Below are positions 39,700 through 51,867 of a DNA stretch of 64,000 nucleotides, in pieces. Source of the stretch: Cyanoderma ruficeps (lineage: Eukaryota > Chordata > Aves > Passeriformes > Timaliidae); assembly GCA_008694505.1 (NCBI GenBank), contig VZDJ01000782.1, positions 34,961,872-35,025,871 on the forward strand, read 5' to 3'. Every line of letters begins with the position of its first letter. Position 1 is the stretch's first letter. The position numbers and the translations under genes were made by a program. Below the pieces are notes generated by a model that was given only the letters and a program-made list of their open reading frames with translations, was not told the origin of the DNA and searched no databases.

Positions 39700-41531
39700 C
39701 ACTGAGGGGCTGGCATGAGGAAGAGAATAAAGAGAAAGGCATTTCTGCCAGGGTAGGAGGACTGAGAAGCAACCAGGACAGTCTGAAATAATTCACTTTC
39801 CTATCCTGACCATGGCAGGAAGGAAACACATAGTTTAGGACTTAAACTCTTCACAAATATGGGTAAATTTATTTCCACTGTTGTCCTGCAATGGCAGGGT
39901 GGCATTATCCCCATTTTACACAGGCAGAGCTGAGGCACAGTGAGATTAGGGTTATATGGTCCATTTAATATGGTTGTCCGTGTTGCAATGCTTTCGGCTC
40001 TGTTACAGAGTTTAGTCAAATATATTTGCAACATTTGTGTGGTCTCACTGGCTACAAACACAGCCCTATGTGCTTATTTTTGCTGCGAATTGCAGAAAAC
40101 GCATATTTGGCACCTGAATAGCAAGAAAAATGCTCCCACTTATGCAAAAAAAATGATCACCTCTGCAAAATTTGGATTGAATGGGGACCTCAAATGGGTT
40201 TTTTTCATATTCATAGGAGCCCGAGGCACAAGCAGAATTAGTCAGTTGTGCATGTGTGCTATACCACTTTCCCCCTTGCAGTCTTTCCTGTCATTCACTA
40301 GATATCCAAATGTCATTTGCAACAAATTGCAGAGCTTTCATCATTAGGCAGCCTTGATTAGGTGAAGTACAGACAGCTGCATAGCTGGAGTGAAAGCAGC
40401 AATGGATTAACATGGGGATTTCCTTCTGCTCAGAGCAACACAGACCACTGCATGTTTAGCAAAACCTAGAAAATATATTAACCCAGATCTTTTGGGAAAA
40501 TTTGATTAAGTCAGTGACAACAACGCTGAGTCCATCCTTTTCTGTGAAGCAGATACGTAGTACAAACTGTGGATACGAATCTTTGCCCTTCATTATCAGA
40601 AGATGCAGAATATGAGCAGTGGCCTAAGAAGATCTCAAGTGAGCAGACATGGCACACTCTTCATTGTAACAGGCCAGTGGCATCAGGCAAGTCTGGCCCA
40701 GTGTATTGGATGATCAAGCTAAGTGCTCCAAATTGCTTCATTTTCTAAAAACATAATCAGCATCATGAAGACAAGGAAGTACCCTGATTTTTAAACACCA
40801 ACGAATATACTAAGCAGGTTGATCAGATAATGCAAAGACCAGATAAAAGGTTCTATGGATAAGAAGTAGGTAGTGACTAAGAAGAGAGATATTTAAAGAT
40901 TAATTCATTTGTGCACATGACATATTGAGGTCACTTTAGATTTTCATCTCCTGCTTTTCATTCATATCTGCATCCATTTATGCCTTTAAAGCAACTGTGT
41001 CTTTTCTTAACCTCTTATCTATAGAGATTTTCTCCCAAATCTGAATGCCTGTTTTGGATAATTATAGAGTAACTGCTGCATAGTTTTTTTCAGAGCTCTT
41101 TTATGTTTTATTGTTTTGACTCTGCATTTTCTGTCCAGAGAACAGTTGACAGCTCTCTCTCCTAAGGAATTTCCATATTTTTTTCAGAAGGGAAAAGGAA
41201 GGTTTTTTTGGTTTTGTGCTTAAAAATGGGATAATTTATAGGCCTTTTGCTAAATCATAGGAACAAGATCATGTGTTTTGAGTTTTGAGTTTGCTCTTGA
41301 CAGGTATGCAGTATGCTAAGATATTCCTTTAGCAGTCAGACAGTCACTTTTCTACACCAGACTTTTAGTGGAAAATTACTCTGCAAGCCAAATAGAAATT
41401 TCATATCACGTTTCACGAATTTTGACCATTGAAGATATTTGGTGCAAAGCAGTCACTGGTGTCCCATAAACAACCTAATCAGAGATGAATTGTACATTAG
41501 AACCTTGCTGCATGGTGGCCAGATGTACTCA

Positions 41532-41534
<3 letters not shown>

Positions 41535-41593
<59 letters not shown>
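41535..41593. repeat. (ATCT)n tetranucleotide microsatellite
   Basis: This is 59 bases of uninterrupted ATCT, almost 15 units. The frame across it on the + strand reads Tyr-Leu-Ser-Ile repeats, which is an artefact of the repeat. Uninterrupted arrays of this length are usually length-variable. Confidence 0.97.
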
Positions 41594-44500
41594 GTTAGTT
41601 ATATCTTTCTTATTCATTGGAGTAATAAATATATTAATATGTTGCCTTACTTTATATTGAGAAAGTAAAAAGACCATGTAGGAAAACAATACAGCAAAAA
41701 TTTGTAACACCTTCAGATTTTTGTTGCAAATTGCACTAACAATCTGTAGCTAATTAAAGGAACTTGACTTCCCCCCCCCAACACAGTTTTACATGATACA
41801 TTTAAGCTGTTTAATTAGTGGTTTAGATAATAAATTGGTTTTCTATCAGTCTGTTTTGTTTTGTCATTGCTGATGAAATTATTGTAATGTTGGATTTAGC
41901 AAGTAAAGGAACTCTGTTATTTTACCTTATGTTTTAAGAGCTCTTCCGTATTTGTGTTCCATACCAGATGTCACAGTAATTATTATCTGCAGACAGGAAT
42001 GCCAACTCTGCTCTAAATATAAAGCTTTTCTAGAAGCATTATGCACTGAATAGTACAAACTACTGTTATGCTTCAGTATATTAATACTTTGAAATTGGCT
42101 CTTGTCTTAAGAACTCCTTGTAACTATGATTGTGAAACTGAAAACTGAAACTTTCAGAATTAATCAGATCTGGAGGTCAGATGCTACCTGCCTTCCTACT
42201 TAACCCAGCTAATTGAAATGTTTGGGTTGTAAGATATTGGTTTTTTTAAATGGAAGTATGTTTTTTTCATTTTCATTTGCTCTGTATGCAAAAAACCCTC
42301 AAAAACCACTAATTCAAAATTACAGCTGTTTTATCTTTTCTTTTAAAAGTAAGCAAAATTTGGCCCTCATTCTTTAGTTCAAGTGAGAATACCTTCAGCA
42401 CATGAAATTTTACAGGAGTATTTTTATTTCTTTGAAAGCCAAACCCTTTCAAACTCTTAGCCTCTGTTAGCACTTGTATCTGATATTTTCAGTCAGAAAG
42501 AAGCTTGCGGCTCTTCTTGCTTCAGCTGAGAAAGAGGAAGAAGAACAGACCATGGGTAGTTTTGTACAGTGTGCCTGTTATTTCACAATTAGCTCATCTG
42601 TTGAGTTCTACTGCTCATGTTGGAGAGCAGGGGAAATTTGGATGAAAGGCAGAATGTGAGGAAATAGGCATTGTCTGGCATGTTAGAGGAGCCCTGCTGA
42701 ACAGTGTTAGTATGAAGGATTTCCAAAGAAGACAGGACAGTAAGATATAGTGATCTGGCTTTAACAGCCTAATTCTTAAAATATTCTGCTTTTCAATTTC
42801 TTCTAAATCATCATGGGGCAATTAAGGGAATAAATTACAGTCATTTGAAGAGCAACACATTTCAGTGACATGACTGTGTATGTGAGACAACTACCTAAAG
42901 AAAAAAAAAGAACAAACCTTTATTATTATGTCATTGAAGCCAAATTTGTATTCCATTTGATCAAGAAAGACTTCAAGATCAAGATGGCTTGGCAAGTCAT
43001 TCTGTGCAGAGGTTTTTAAGAAACCAGAATGATACACTTCATGTATAGCATACCTAATTTTCTAGAAATTAAATGGAAGTAACAGCTGGTTTGCCGAAGT
43101 GTACAAGTAATTTGGGAAAAGCATACCTGCATGTGTGCTTTTGTTGAGCTCAAAACCAGGCTGGGACACAGTCTCATAAATTCATACCAAGATTTTTTTT
43201 TTCATTTTGACACTCAGTAAGGCCTCAAATCATACTATTACTTAGCCAAAGATCAAAAAGTTTATTATTGTTAGGATTTGGTGAGGAAGAACACAAAACC
43301 AGCAGTATGGATTGATTATGCTGCTTCAGGTGTTTGGGTTTATGTAACTGGTAAGGCTTCTGGGTCTATGAAGGATGTGTTCTAATAAAAGTTATGATCT
43401 TGGAGACAGGACATTCATTTTTCATTGAGAAATGTGCAAAGTGTTGTTCAGAGTTCCAACTGAACTCTTGCCCTAGCACAGAGAGATTTCTGTAACTGAA
43501 TTCATTGTATCCAGACCTGTCTCTTATTGATTTTAGCTGGAATTAACAGCAAAATTAGAAGTTTCAAAATGGTATAACAATATATTGCAGGTAAGTTACA
43601 GCAGTTGTGGACTACTGAAAGTGGAGGAACTGGAGGACCTGTTCTAATATCCAGTGCTGACATTATATTTTAGTTTGTTGTTATTAGTGGGGTTCACAAG
43701 CATTTGTGTCTTTACTGAAACCAGACCAGTAATTATTTGCTGATCAGTTCCACAGGGTGATGTCACTGATCACCAGGTTTAGTTACAGGTTAGAAAAATA
43801 ATTGGCAAAAATAAATCTGAAAAATAATTAGTTTTCTATTATACTGCATTTAATTGTAGTTTTTATTGCAAAAATTCAACAAGACAAAAGCAGTGTATGA
43901 GTAACAATGGGATCACAGTGTCTGAAGCTGGTCTGGAGCAGTGCCAGCCTTGCTGGGGTGTAACATGGAACTGCACATTGCTGGGTGACACTCAAACACT
44001 TCCAGCCACTGTTAAACCAGACTGCAAGGCAAGAGGGACTGGCACCATCTCTATTCATAACTACATGACAGAGCTGTAGGGTTTTTTTTTTCTGGGAGTT
44101 TTTTCAAGGTGGTTAGGAAATCATTTCATTTGTATCAAGATCAAAACAATGTCACATCAGGCTGTCCACTGGAAGCTGAAGTCAGCATGGTGCTGGGTGC
44201 AGATGAGCTACCTCTAACTGAATAGTTTAGGCTGATCCAGACACCCTACTTTTTCTCCTTTGTTCCTTTACTAATTTTTCTCCTAACAGAAACGCATCAT
44301 TTGTTTTAAGTGCATTAGACCCTCAGAAGTGACTTGTCATATTATGGGTACCAGCAGAATTAACTGTCATGAACAGAGGAATTTTTTAAACACAAAATAT
44401 ATTGTTTTATCTAAGTTATAAACCTTTGAAATGAAAGTCTTGTCTTAAAAAGCATATAGTCTGGTAGTAGCACTATTTCTGCCTCTGTAACAAGAACCAG

Positions 44501-44839
44501 AGCTACAATTAAAAATACATGTTATTTGAAGTGATGTCAGACTTCTGTAATATCAATTATAAAAGCAAGCAAGATATTTTTAGACATTGTTTCAAAATTG
44601 AAAAACAAATACCATGAATGCAAAGGTTCCTGATCTGGAAAAGTATGTGTAAAATTAAAATCAAATATATCATGTACAGTGTCAGTATCTGAAAGTGTTT
44701 GAATGCCTATGTGTGTACTTATATACATGTGTACTGTGTTTGCATAGATGCTCACACATAGAGAAGGTACTGTAGTGCTTCAAATTTCCTTCCATCTATA
44801 AAACTAATTGCAAATTATTTCTTTTTGTTCTTCTCACAG

Positions 44840-44978
44840 CTGAATTTTTATTCCTCTTGTGGGGTGTTTATCTCTGCTATGCAGTGCGGACAGTCCCATC
44901 AGCATTTCATGAGCCACGTTATATGGCTGTTGCAGTTCACAATGAGCTCATTATCTCTGCTATATTCCATACAATTAG
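44840..44978 (+). CDS. GPR158: GPR158 coding exon 8 (TM5, ICL3, TM6)
   Basis: Two bases complete an Ala codon, followed by 45 codons beginning EFLFLLWGVYLCYAVRTV and two bases of Arg. The exon encodes TM5, a short intracellular loop 3 (PSAFHEPRYM), and most of TM6 (AVHNELIISAIFHTI). The short third loop is typical of class C receptors. The reading joins perfectly to exon 9 only if the exon ends at 44978, which places GC, not GT, at the donor position. The nearest GT, four bases on, would break the frame. The match to vertebrate GPR158 is nearly complete. Confidence 0.97.
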
Positions 44979-44984
44979 GCAAGT
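44977..44984 (+). promoter_or_regulatory. GPR158: GC-type splice donor (AG|GCAAGT)
   Basis: The exon 8 boundary is AG followed by GCAAGT. Apart from the C in the second intron position it fits the U1 consensus perfectly, which is the usual pattern for GC-AG introns. The paired acceptor is attttcag at 48862-48869. Frame and protein continuity across the junction demand this site. Confidence 0.93.
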
Positions 44985-46418
44985 GATCTGTAGATCTAGT
45001 AATTAACCATTTATCTTTCAGGTTTCATATGGTACAACTTAGAATGGATGAATGGGATAGGATGCATAATGGAAGGTCTTATAAATATTTGTTTCTGCAA
45101 ATTAAGTGCTTGCTAAACTTAAAACTATTCCCATGGGATTCAAGAATATGAAATTTTATAATTAGGGTTTTTTCCAGTATAGTTAGTTGATATTTACTTG
45201 GATCAAAGTTCAGTATATGTGATAAATTAGGTATAGCGAAAACAACTGTCTGTCTTCAGTCATCTACATACTGCTCACTGTTTTGTATCCCTAGAAAAAC
45301 AGCAGGTAAGAATGTTGGTTTGTATGTACTTTTGCTGGTGTGCAACAGACTGGTGAGCTGCAGCTGTATGTTAAGATTATTGTACTGGTTTGGGCATGAA
45401 GCATAGTGTTTTATATGCTGACATTAAAAAATTGTTATGCACATGATGCTGTATCAGTAATATAAAGCCCATGTTTATTCTAAAGTCTATAATGAGCTCT
45501 ACATTTCATACTTGTAAGTTATTTGGGTAGTAACAAATAAAGAAAGGTCTTTGCTATAGCTACATGAAAATTTACTTAATCTGGCTTTCCTACAGAGTAC
45601 CCTGTAAAAATGAATTAGTCCTAGAAAATGCAAGAGCGAGATGAGTTTCATCTCATCCTGCAAAAACTCTTAAGAGTTTTCTTCTGACATTCTCACACCA
45701 TCTTTTGCTTCCTAACAGACTTTATCTAAGATTTTTTTTCCTTTTTTTTTTTTTACATTGCTTCATTGACAGTCTTCAAATTATCCTCTCTGTTCTTTGG
45801 TCTGTCTTGGCACTAACATTCCTTCTTGCATTTTGGGTTTCTGCTTTCATGTTTTTTTCTGAGTAAACATCAGCAAAGCAAATCCTTCATGTCAGTTCCT
45901 TCCTGGTGCTCTTTTCTCTTATTGTTATACAGTTCACTGCATTTTTCAGGCCTGACATTTTTTTTCCTTCCCCTTCTCTTAACCCTGTATCTCAACACCC
46001 ACATACACTCAAAATCTATACTCCCTAACACAAACGTCTGCAAAGTTATTGTTTAAAATCTTTATTTGATGGAAGCCTTTTTCTTTTTAATTCCTGACAG
46101 ACTAAAATTCATTTACAATACTTTTGAGTTTATTATAACCACTATGACTGCTTCTCAGTCAGTTTTTCCCGCATTAAGTTATAGTCCTAAACTGTGTTGA
46201 GCCATCTTAGAAGATACAGTTCAGTGCTATTTTGTGGGCTGCAGGTTTCTTTCAACAATAGAATGGCAGGCAAGTAAACTTGGATGAAAGAGAGGGGAAA
46301 AGGGGAAAATTTGTCATTTTAATACATGCCTTATGATGGAGACACAAAGGGATTAAGTCTTTCAGTTTGTCTTATTGACAATCCTGTGCCTGCAGCCTAA
46401 AGTCTGCTGATCCTATTC

Positions 46419-46531
46419 TTTTTTTTTTTTAATGTACATTTTGTATTTATTCTTTCCTATCTGTCTTTTTTTTTTCTTTTTTTGGTGGGGTTTTTTGGGG
46501 GGCTTTGTTTGTTTGTTTGTGGGTTTTTTGG
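46419..46531. repeat. T-rich and T/G-rich low-complexity tract
   Basis: The tract has poly-T runs followed by G-rich blocks (ggtggggttttttgggg) and GTTT repeats. On the - strand it produces a Lys-rich frame that is not a gene. Confidence 0.8.
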
Positions 46532-46591
46532 TGCTTCCATCTTCCCTGCCAAATTCTGGATGCAACTGAAAGGGCAGAAATGTAAAACTTA

Positions 46592-46619
46592 GATTTATAT
46601 GACATGATTTATATGACAT
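46592..46619. repeat. Perfect 14-bp tandem duplication
   Basis: The unit gatttatatgacat occurs twice in direct succession without change. Confidence 0.9.
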
Positions 46620-48869
46620 ACCTGAATCGTCATGTAGTTGAAAGTACTGGAGCCTTGAAGGACACCTACAAGGCAGCCATCCAGTTTGAAAACTCCCAAA
46701 GCTCATAGAAGATTGATGAGAGCACTAAATAAAACCTTGAACTGTTTGCATTTTGTTTTCTTTTGAAAGTATTCCCATTTCAGAAACAGAGGATTCTGGA
46801 TTATCTTCAGATCAGCATAGTATTAAATTCCTGCATCGCTCTTTCTCTTATATTTTTGAGAAACACAAAATTTATATGGAAAAAATCTCATTCAAATAGA
46901 AATCCTATCTTTGCTAGGGCTTAATGGCTCCTACAGCTGGGGTTTTGCATTCAGAGACATGGTATGGCATGGATACCTCAATCAGTCACGGTCTCGAGCT
47001 TAAAGCAAGGAAAAAAGCCTTCACAGAATCTGAGGATTGGATCTGTTAAGGGTTAACCAAATCTAGTCGCCATCAAGATGTGGGGGCTTTCTCCCATCTG
47101 TCTGATGGATCTGGCTGCTGCTGGTTCCATTGCATGTTGTGCAAATCCACATCAGGGCAGTCACACAGCCCCTGGCTGGCCACAGGGGCCAGCGCAGGTC
47201 CAGCACTCACAGCCTGCTCCGCTTCCTCCTCTGCAACTGGGCCTGGCTGACACTTTGGATCTTCCCAAGGGCAGTGATCCACATGCTGCCTGAGGTTTTA
47301 TCATCAACTGCACATGCACAGGTGCACCATGGAGAGGGTGGTATCACACATAAGAAGGATTTAATAAGAAGATGGGAGATAACGTCAGGTACGGAGCTCA
47401 GTGACAACTTCTTTACATATCACTAGCCATTTTATCCCCCGCTTCTTTCCATGCTTGTTTTCCCCCCACCTACCTTATTTCCTCTCTGTCCCAGTCCTTG
47501 TCTTCTTCCAAATAAACAACTCACCCTCATTATTTTTTTTTTAAATTGGTCCAATTTTGCTACATCTGTACTCAAATTTGGTATCTGTGATGCCATTAGC
47601 TAGGTAATCACAGTCTTATCGGCCGTTACTGATATGGTTACACCAGTGCTACTGGCCTTGCAAGTTCTGCTCCCTTGAAGATCCTTCAATTACCTGTGAA
47701 GTTTGGCCATCTTTCAAATGACTCCCTATTAATGACCTGTGAAATCTTGCCATCCCTTACAACACTGTCTGTAACTTTTGTTCGCTTTTTGCTCTGTTGT
47801 TACATCCATCAGTTTCTCGTGTCATCTTCATCAGTTCAGTTGTGTTAAGCTGAATCTCAGTCTTGAGCCTCTCCATATTCCTGCGCACCCCAAAGGAACA
47901 TATCTCTCTAGAAATTAATTAATTGGAATATTTTGTTGTGTTCATAAAACATTGCATTTACAAAGTATTAAACAAGTAATTATGACTGTATTATTGCAGC
48001 ATGTAAGCCAGTGTTTCATGCCAGCCTATTTCTGTTAACAAAAGCTTCTTCAAAATGTGCATCTGTGAACTTGGATAAGTTGCAAATGTCATTTCTATCT
48101 GAATGATTTTTGTAAACCTGGAAATTGCAAGCCAGCAGTCCATCCGTTCATCCGTTGCACTGCTTACTGCTTCTATCTTTGGGAGCTCACTAAAGCAGAC
48201 AAGCCAAGCATGCTTCAGCTTTAACTGCACCGCTTGTTCTACCACTCCTTTAAAAAGCTGGGTGAGGAACTGTTTGGTTTGAGAAGTTCAGCCGCTCATT
48301 TCCAAGCATTCACAGGCTCTTGGACCCTGCAGCACTGAGCTGGGCAGTCCTGCAATAAAGACTATTTCTATGCTCCCTGCTAAAAAGCATTTCAGTTCGG
48401 TTCTCCCTCGGGTGGATTATCAGCTGTACTCGGTAGCTGTGATCTGTGGACATCCTGTGTTTATATGGTGCACTGCAATTCATCATAGTACATGTGCTTA
48501 ACCTAAAACCATCCCTTCAGCTTCTTGATGTATGTAAGCTGCCATAACCCAGGCCAAAGAAACTGTGACAATATACACAAAACAAAAAGACAGCTCAATA
48601 GAGTGAGAAAGATGGAATAAGGAGTATAATTTAAGGTCTATTAATTCTTTTTATATTTTGGGTTGTTGATTTTCTTTTCAGAGTTGTTTTGAAATTTTAG
48701 CATATAGGGAAAGCGTGTGGATGTAGTTTTTAGTCCATATGAAAGCAGTACAGAACAAAACCAGTTGTGTCTGGCCATTCAGTGAAAAGAAACCTAAGGA
48801 ATACTAAAGATATTAAATCTAACGCGCTGGAGAAATGCAGTGAATTGCAACCCTGAATTCTATTTTCAG

Positions 48870-48975
48870 ATTCATTCTTGCTTCAAGACTTCAGTCTGAC
48901 TGGATGCTGATGCTGTTCTTTGCACACACACATTTGACTGTGACAGTCACTGTTGGGCTACTTCTGATCCCTAAG
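48870..48975 (+). CDS. GPR158: GPR158 coding exon 9 (ECL3 and TM7)
   Basis: One base finishes Arg, then 35 codons begin FILASRLQSDWM and end GLLLIPK. The exon encodes the end of TM6, a very short extracellular loop 3, and TM7 (LFFAHTHLTVTVTVGLLLI). The IPK at the end, followed by Phe in exon 10, stands where most class C receptors have a PKxY motif at the bottom of TM7. The donor is AAG|GTATTT. Open sequence runs about 70 codons past the donor into intron 9, but it does not resemble the receptor. Confidence 0.97.
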
Positions 48976-50891
48976 GTATTTGAGTCTGCTGTCTCTTTTC
49001 TTTTGCCAAGGCTGAGGAAGATAAATGTTGTCATGCAGAAGCAATTCTGTGTAAATCTAGCAGCAACTGATAGAAAAGGAGGATGTAAAATTTGGATATT
49101 TTACCTTGAAAGCTGTATTGTTTTTATTTTAAAAAATGTACATTTTCAAAGTTTCTTTCTTACTGCTTTCAAAATTCCAGGAGTTTAAAGTACTTAAAAT
49201 TTTGATGTGATTAATACAAGAAGGAAAGAATCCTGCCTAACTGTGCTTTATTTTTAGGTATTTGTGTGACTGTACTGATGCCAGATCTGAGATCAGACAA
49301 AGAATTTAGGCAAGGGCGTAGAAACACTGGAATCGGGAGGGTGTACTAGCCGTGAGATAGGGAAGTAGGAATTTAAACCAGGCAGTTACAGGCTGAGAAA
49401 GGAGAACCCTTTCCAAGTCAGAGCCTGGGACAGACAGATGCCGTACACTGGGAGGAGACATGGCCATGACAAGGAGCCAAGAGCGGTGCTGGGTGCCAGG
49501 ATATGTGTGTGGGGGCACACACAGGTAGATGGTGATGGCAGGGGTCAGGGAGGAGCAGAGAAGCCCCCGAGCTGCAGCCTGGACGTCTCCCGTGGGGCGC
49601 CGGGAGCAAAGCCCCAGTGTCTCACTGGCAGCAGGAGATCCGCAGGTGGTTCCTCCTGTCCCTAGCAGCAGTCCCCAGGAATGGAGTGGAACTTCTTTCT
49701 TAGGACAGTACCCCAGCAAAAGGAATGACTTTCTAATGAGTTTTGAAATGGCCCATCATATTAATCAAACCAGAGTTAAAATAGCAGTAAAGGTGAAAGC
49801 TACATATGAAGAAAGAGCATTAGGCAGGTCAGGTTGATAGAATTCTCAGGTTAATGAAGCTGCTATTCCTGCCTTTTTCCTGTGTGTCAGAACAGGGTGT
49901 GCTGATGACTGTCAAATATATGTACATTGAACAGTTGTAATAAGGGACTCATTGATGCAACCTTAATACTGCATAACGTTGTTTTATTTTAAATTACTTT
50001 TCTGGTCTTTAGCAACAATCTTATATTTTCTATTTTACATTCATGTACTTTATTACATATCTTCAGAGCTGTCTTTCTAAACTAGCCTAGAAAATTTGTT
50101 GACCTTTCTGAAGCTGACTCATAACTACTGATCAACATTTTCATTTTTAGCTTATTATCTGTGTTACACTGCACAGACTTTTCTTCGAACACGCCAAAGA
50201 ATTCAGAGAATTAAGATTCACAAGGTTTAGTTCTATTCATAAAGTCCTGAAGACAGATGACTATGTGGACATAAGTAACTTCAGATGAGTGAATCAATAT
50301 GAACAAAACAATAATGACAACCTCATTCCAACTCCTGATTCAAGGATTTGGTGAAACATAGAAAAAAGTTGTCTGCTTTTTCATTAGTTCCTTTCTTTAA
50401 ATTTTCCCTTTTTTGGTTTGGTTTTTTTTCCACCTTATCCACCCTTTCCTTTTCAGGGTTAGGATCTAAAATAGGAAATTGCTTTCTGCAGGATTATTAA
50501 GATGTATGTTGTATAAAATAGTGTCTTACTGTTTTAGCAGCCTAATTGGAAATAATGTCTGAAAGTCTATTTTCATGCCAGCTTAATTGAAATGCCATTT
50601 AAGGAGGTTCAAACAAGTATCAAAATAAATAGAATTTTTTTCCTTATGCAAACCTCTACAATTTATCAAGTTAAGCCATTATTAATAAGAGTTCCTTCCA
50701 TACAATATTGAGACTCTGTAGGACACTACTTAAGCCAGTGAAGCTTACAGTAATGTTTTGAGTTTGAGAGTCACATCAAATCTATAGAAGGGTCATTATA
50801 CCATAAAAACTCTTGTAAGCTCTTACACTGATGTTGAAGTAAACTTTTGTACTCATGGCAACATTTTTTTTTTTTTTGTGAATGCTTGCAG
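48976..50891 (+). other. GPR158: GPR158 intron 9 (1,916 bp)
   Basis: This phase-0 intron has a GC-rich patch with several CpGs at about 49420-49680, unlike its AT-rich surroundings. A 14-T run at 50864-50877 lies shortly upstream of the acceptor gaatgcttgcag. No repeat family was recognised in the GC-rich patch. Frames are open through it on both strands. Confidence 0.85.
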
Positions 50892-51038
50892 TTTTCACAT
50901 TCAAGCAATAATCCAAGAGATGATATAGCTACAGAAGCTTATGAAGATGAGCTTGATATGGGTCGGTCTGGATCCTATCTGAACAGCAGTATCAACTCAG
51001 CATGGAGTGAGCATAGTTTGGATCCTGAAGATATTCGG
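50892..51038 (+). CDS. GPR158: GPR158 coding exon 10 (proximal tail)
   Basis: The exon has 49 codons in phase 0 at both ends, beginning FSHSSNNPRDDIATEAYEDE and ending HSLDPEDIR. This is the first part of the cytoplasmic tail after TM7. In GPR158 the proximal tail, together with the helical segment in the next exon, takes part in recruiting RGS7-Gbeta5. The acidic segment and the serine-rich stretch (GRSGSYLNSSINSAWSEHS) are visible, and the serines are possible phosphorylation sites by inference only. The donor is CGG|GTACAT. The frame stays open beyond the donor to 51164, so an unspliced or read-through form would end in about 42 unrelated residues. Confidence 0.96.
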
Positions 51039-51867
51039 GTACATATAACTCATTTAAATAGCATTCATTTTCAAGGACACTTTTTCCTACAAGAAAACTC
51101 CAACTTGCATGCATTTGTTTCTCTTTGCAGATACCAGCTGAAAAATGATATTTTAAGATCTTAGATATTTTATGATTGTGGTATCAGGTCATGTAGACTC
51201 TCCCAGGAAGTATTTATTAGTGTGAAGAGATACTGCATTACTAGTTGTAGTAAAAGTCATAGTGGTGGCTATGGAGGAGGAATCATCCTCAGTAAGAGCT
51301 GTTACTCAGTTTACATAGATTCTTTGAATTATCTTGAAGTGCAAACAGCTTTTGGTTTCAGTTTAATTAGTCATTTGTATGTAACATATGTAACGTATGT
51401 AACATATACACAGGCATGCATATACATGTATATGTTATGTATATAACATATACAGAAGCATACATTTTATCTATAAAGATAAAATTTTAAAAACTTGATT
51501 AATGGAGAAAACTACTTTATTTTTATTTTACGTGATTAAAGGCCTTATGTTCTGGGAACAAAAACCAGCTATAGAGTTCAGCAGAAAAGCATACACTACA
51601 GCACTGTGAAATCTGAAACAGCATAAATGAATATGAAGTGTGCATCCTGTGGAAAGTAAGATATTTGTGCACAAAGGTTGAACTTTTTCTTATGTGGAAA
51701 GAAATAGGATTCAAGTTGATGAATAAATGGCATATTCAAGAATTAGAAAAGATAGTGAAATGAGTTTAATGCCCTTTTTAGTGCAATAGGTCTTGCATTC
51801 ATCAGGCTGCTTGTTTGACTGTACTCACTGTGTGAATACTAGTTTTGCCATTCACTTTGCTTTGCAG
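51039..51867 (+). other. GPR158: GPR158 intron 10 (829 bp)
   Basis: This is a short phase-0 intron with donor GTACAT and acceptor ttcactttgctttgcag. It contains an AT-rich tract of related 'gtaacatat' units with inverted symmetry at about 51379-51455. The last 75 bases before the acceptor happen to be open in the exon 11 frame, from an ATG at 51793. Exon 11 therefore appears within a longer frame, but the intronic part has no similarity to GPR158. Confidence 0.9.
51379..51455. repeat. AT-rich tract with internal direct and inverted repeats
   Basis: About three units of 'gtaacatatgtaacgtat' type are followed by tatacatgtatatg and ttatgtatataac. The segment can fold on itself. It is simple sequence inside intron 10. 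Confidence 0.7.

Larger units (their letters stand above)
33822..44839 (+). other. GPR158: GPR158 intron 7 (11,018 bp)
   Basis: This is a phase-1 intron with donor GTATGT and acceptor ttcttctcacag. It is AT-rich and carries no CR1 copy that I could identify. Its main features are an (ATCT)n microsatellite at 41535-41593 and a small perfect hairpin at 39676-39699. Open frames of 60 to 135 codons on both strands resemble nothing known and look like chance. Confidence 0.85.
44979..48869 (+). other. GPR158: GPR158 intron 8 (3,891 bp, GC-AG)
   Basis: This phase-2 intron holds T-rich runs at about 45730-45755 and 46419-46531, the latter with G-rich and GTTT-repeat parts. It also has a perfect 14-bp tandem pair at 46592-46619. 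A moderately GC-rich patch at about 47070-47340 is of unknown origin. No exon-like or repeat-family match was recognised. Confidence 0.85.

Noticed and set aside
41439..41660. Tyr-Leu-Ser-Ile repeat protein
   Set aside because: This is a translation of the (ATCT)n microsatellite.
46413..46706. Lys-rich - frame with poly-Lys tail
   Set aside because: It is produced by poly-T and T/G-rich low-complexity sequence.
49306..49719. 137-codon - frame in intron 9
   Set aside because: It lies in the GC-rich patch, where stops are rare on both strands. The residues resemble no known protein. The patch itself is kept as a finding.
51793..51867. Upstream ATG extending the exon 11 frame to a 509-codon frame
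   Set aside because: The first 25 codons are intronic. A good acceptor ends at 51867, and the following residues join directly to exon 10 as in GPR158.
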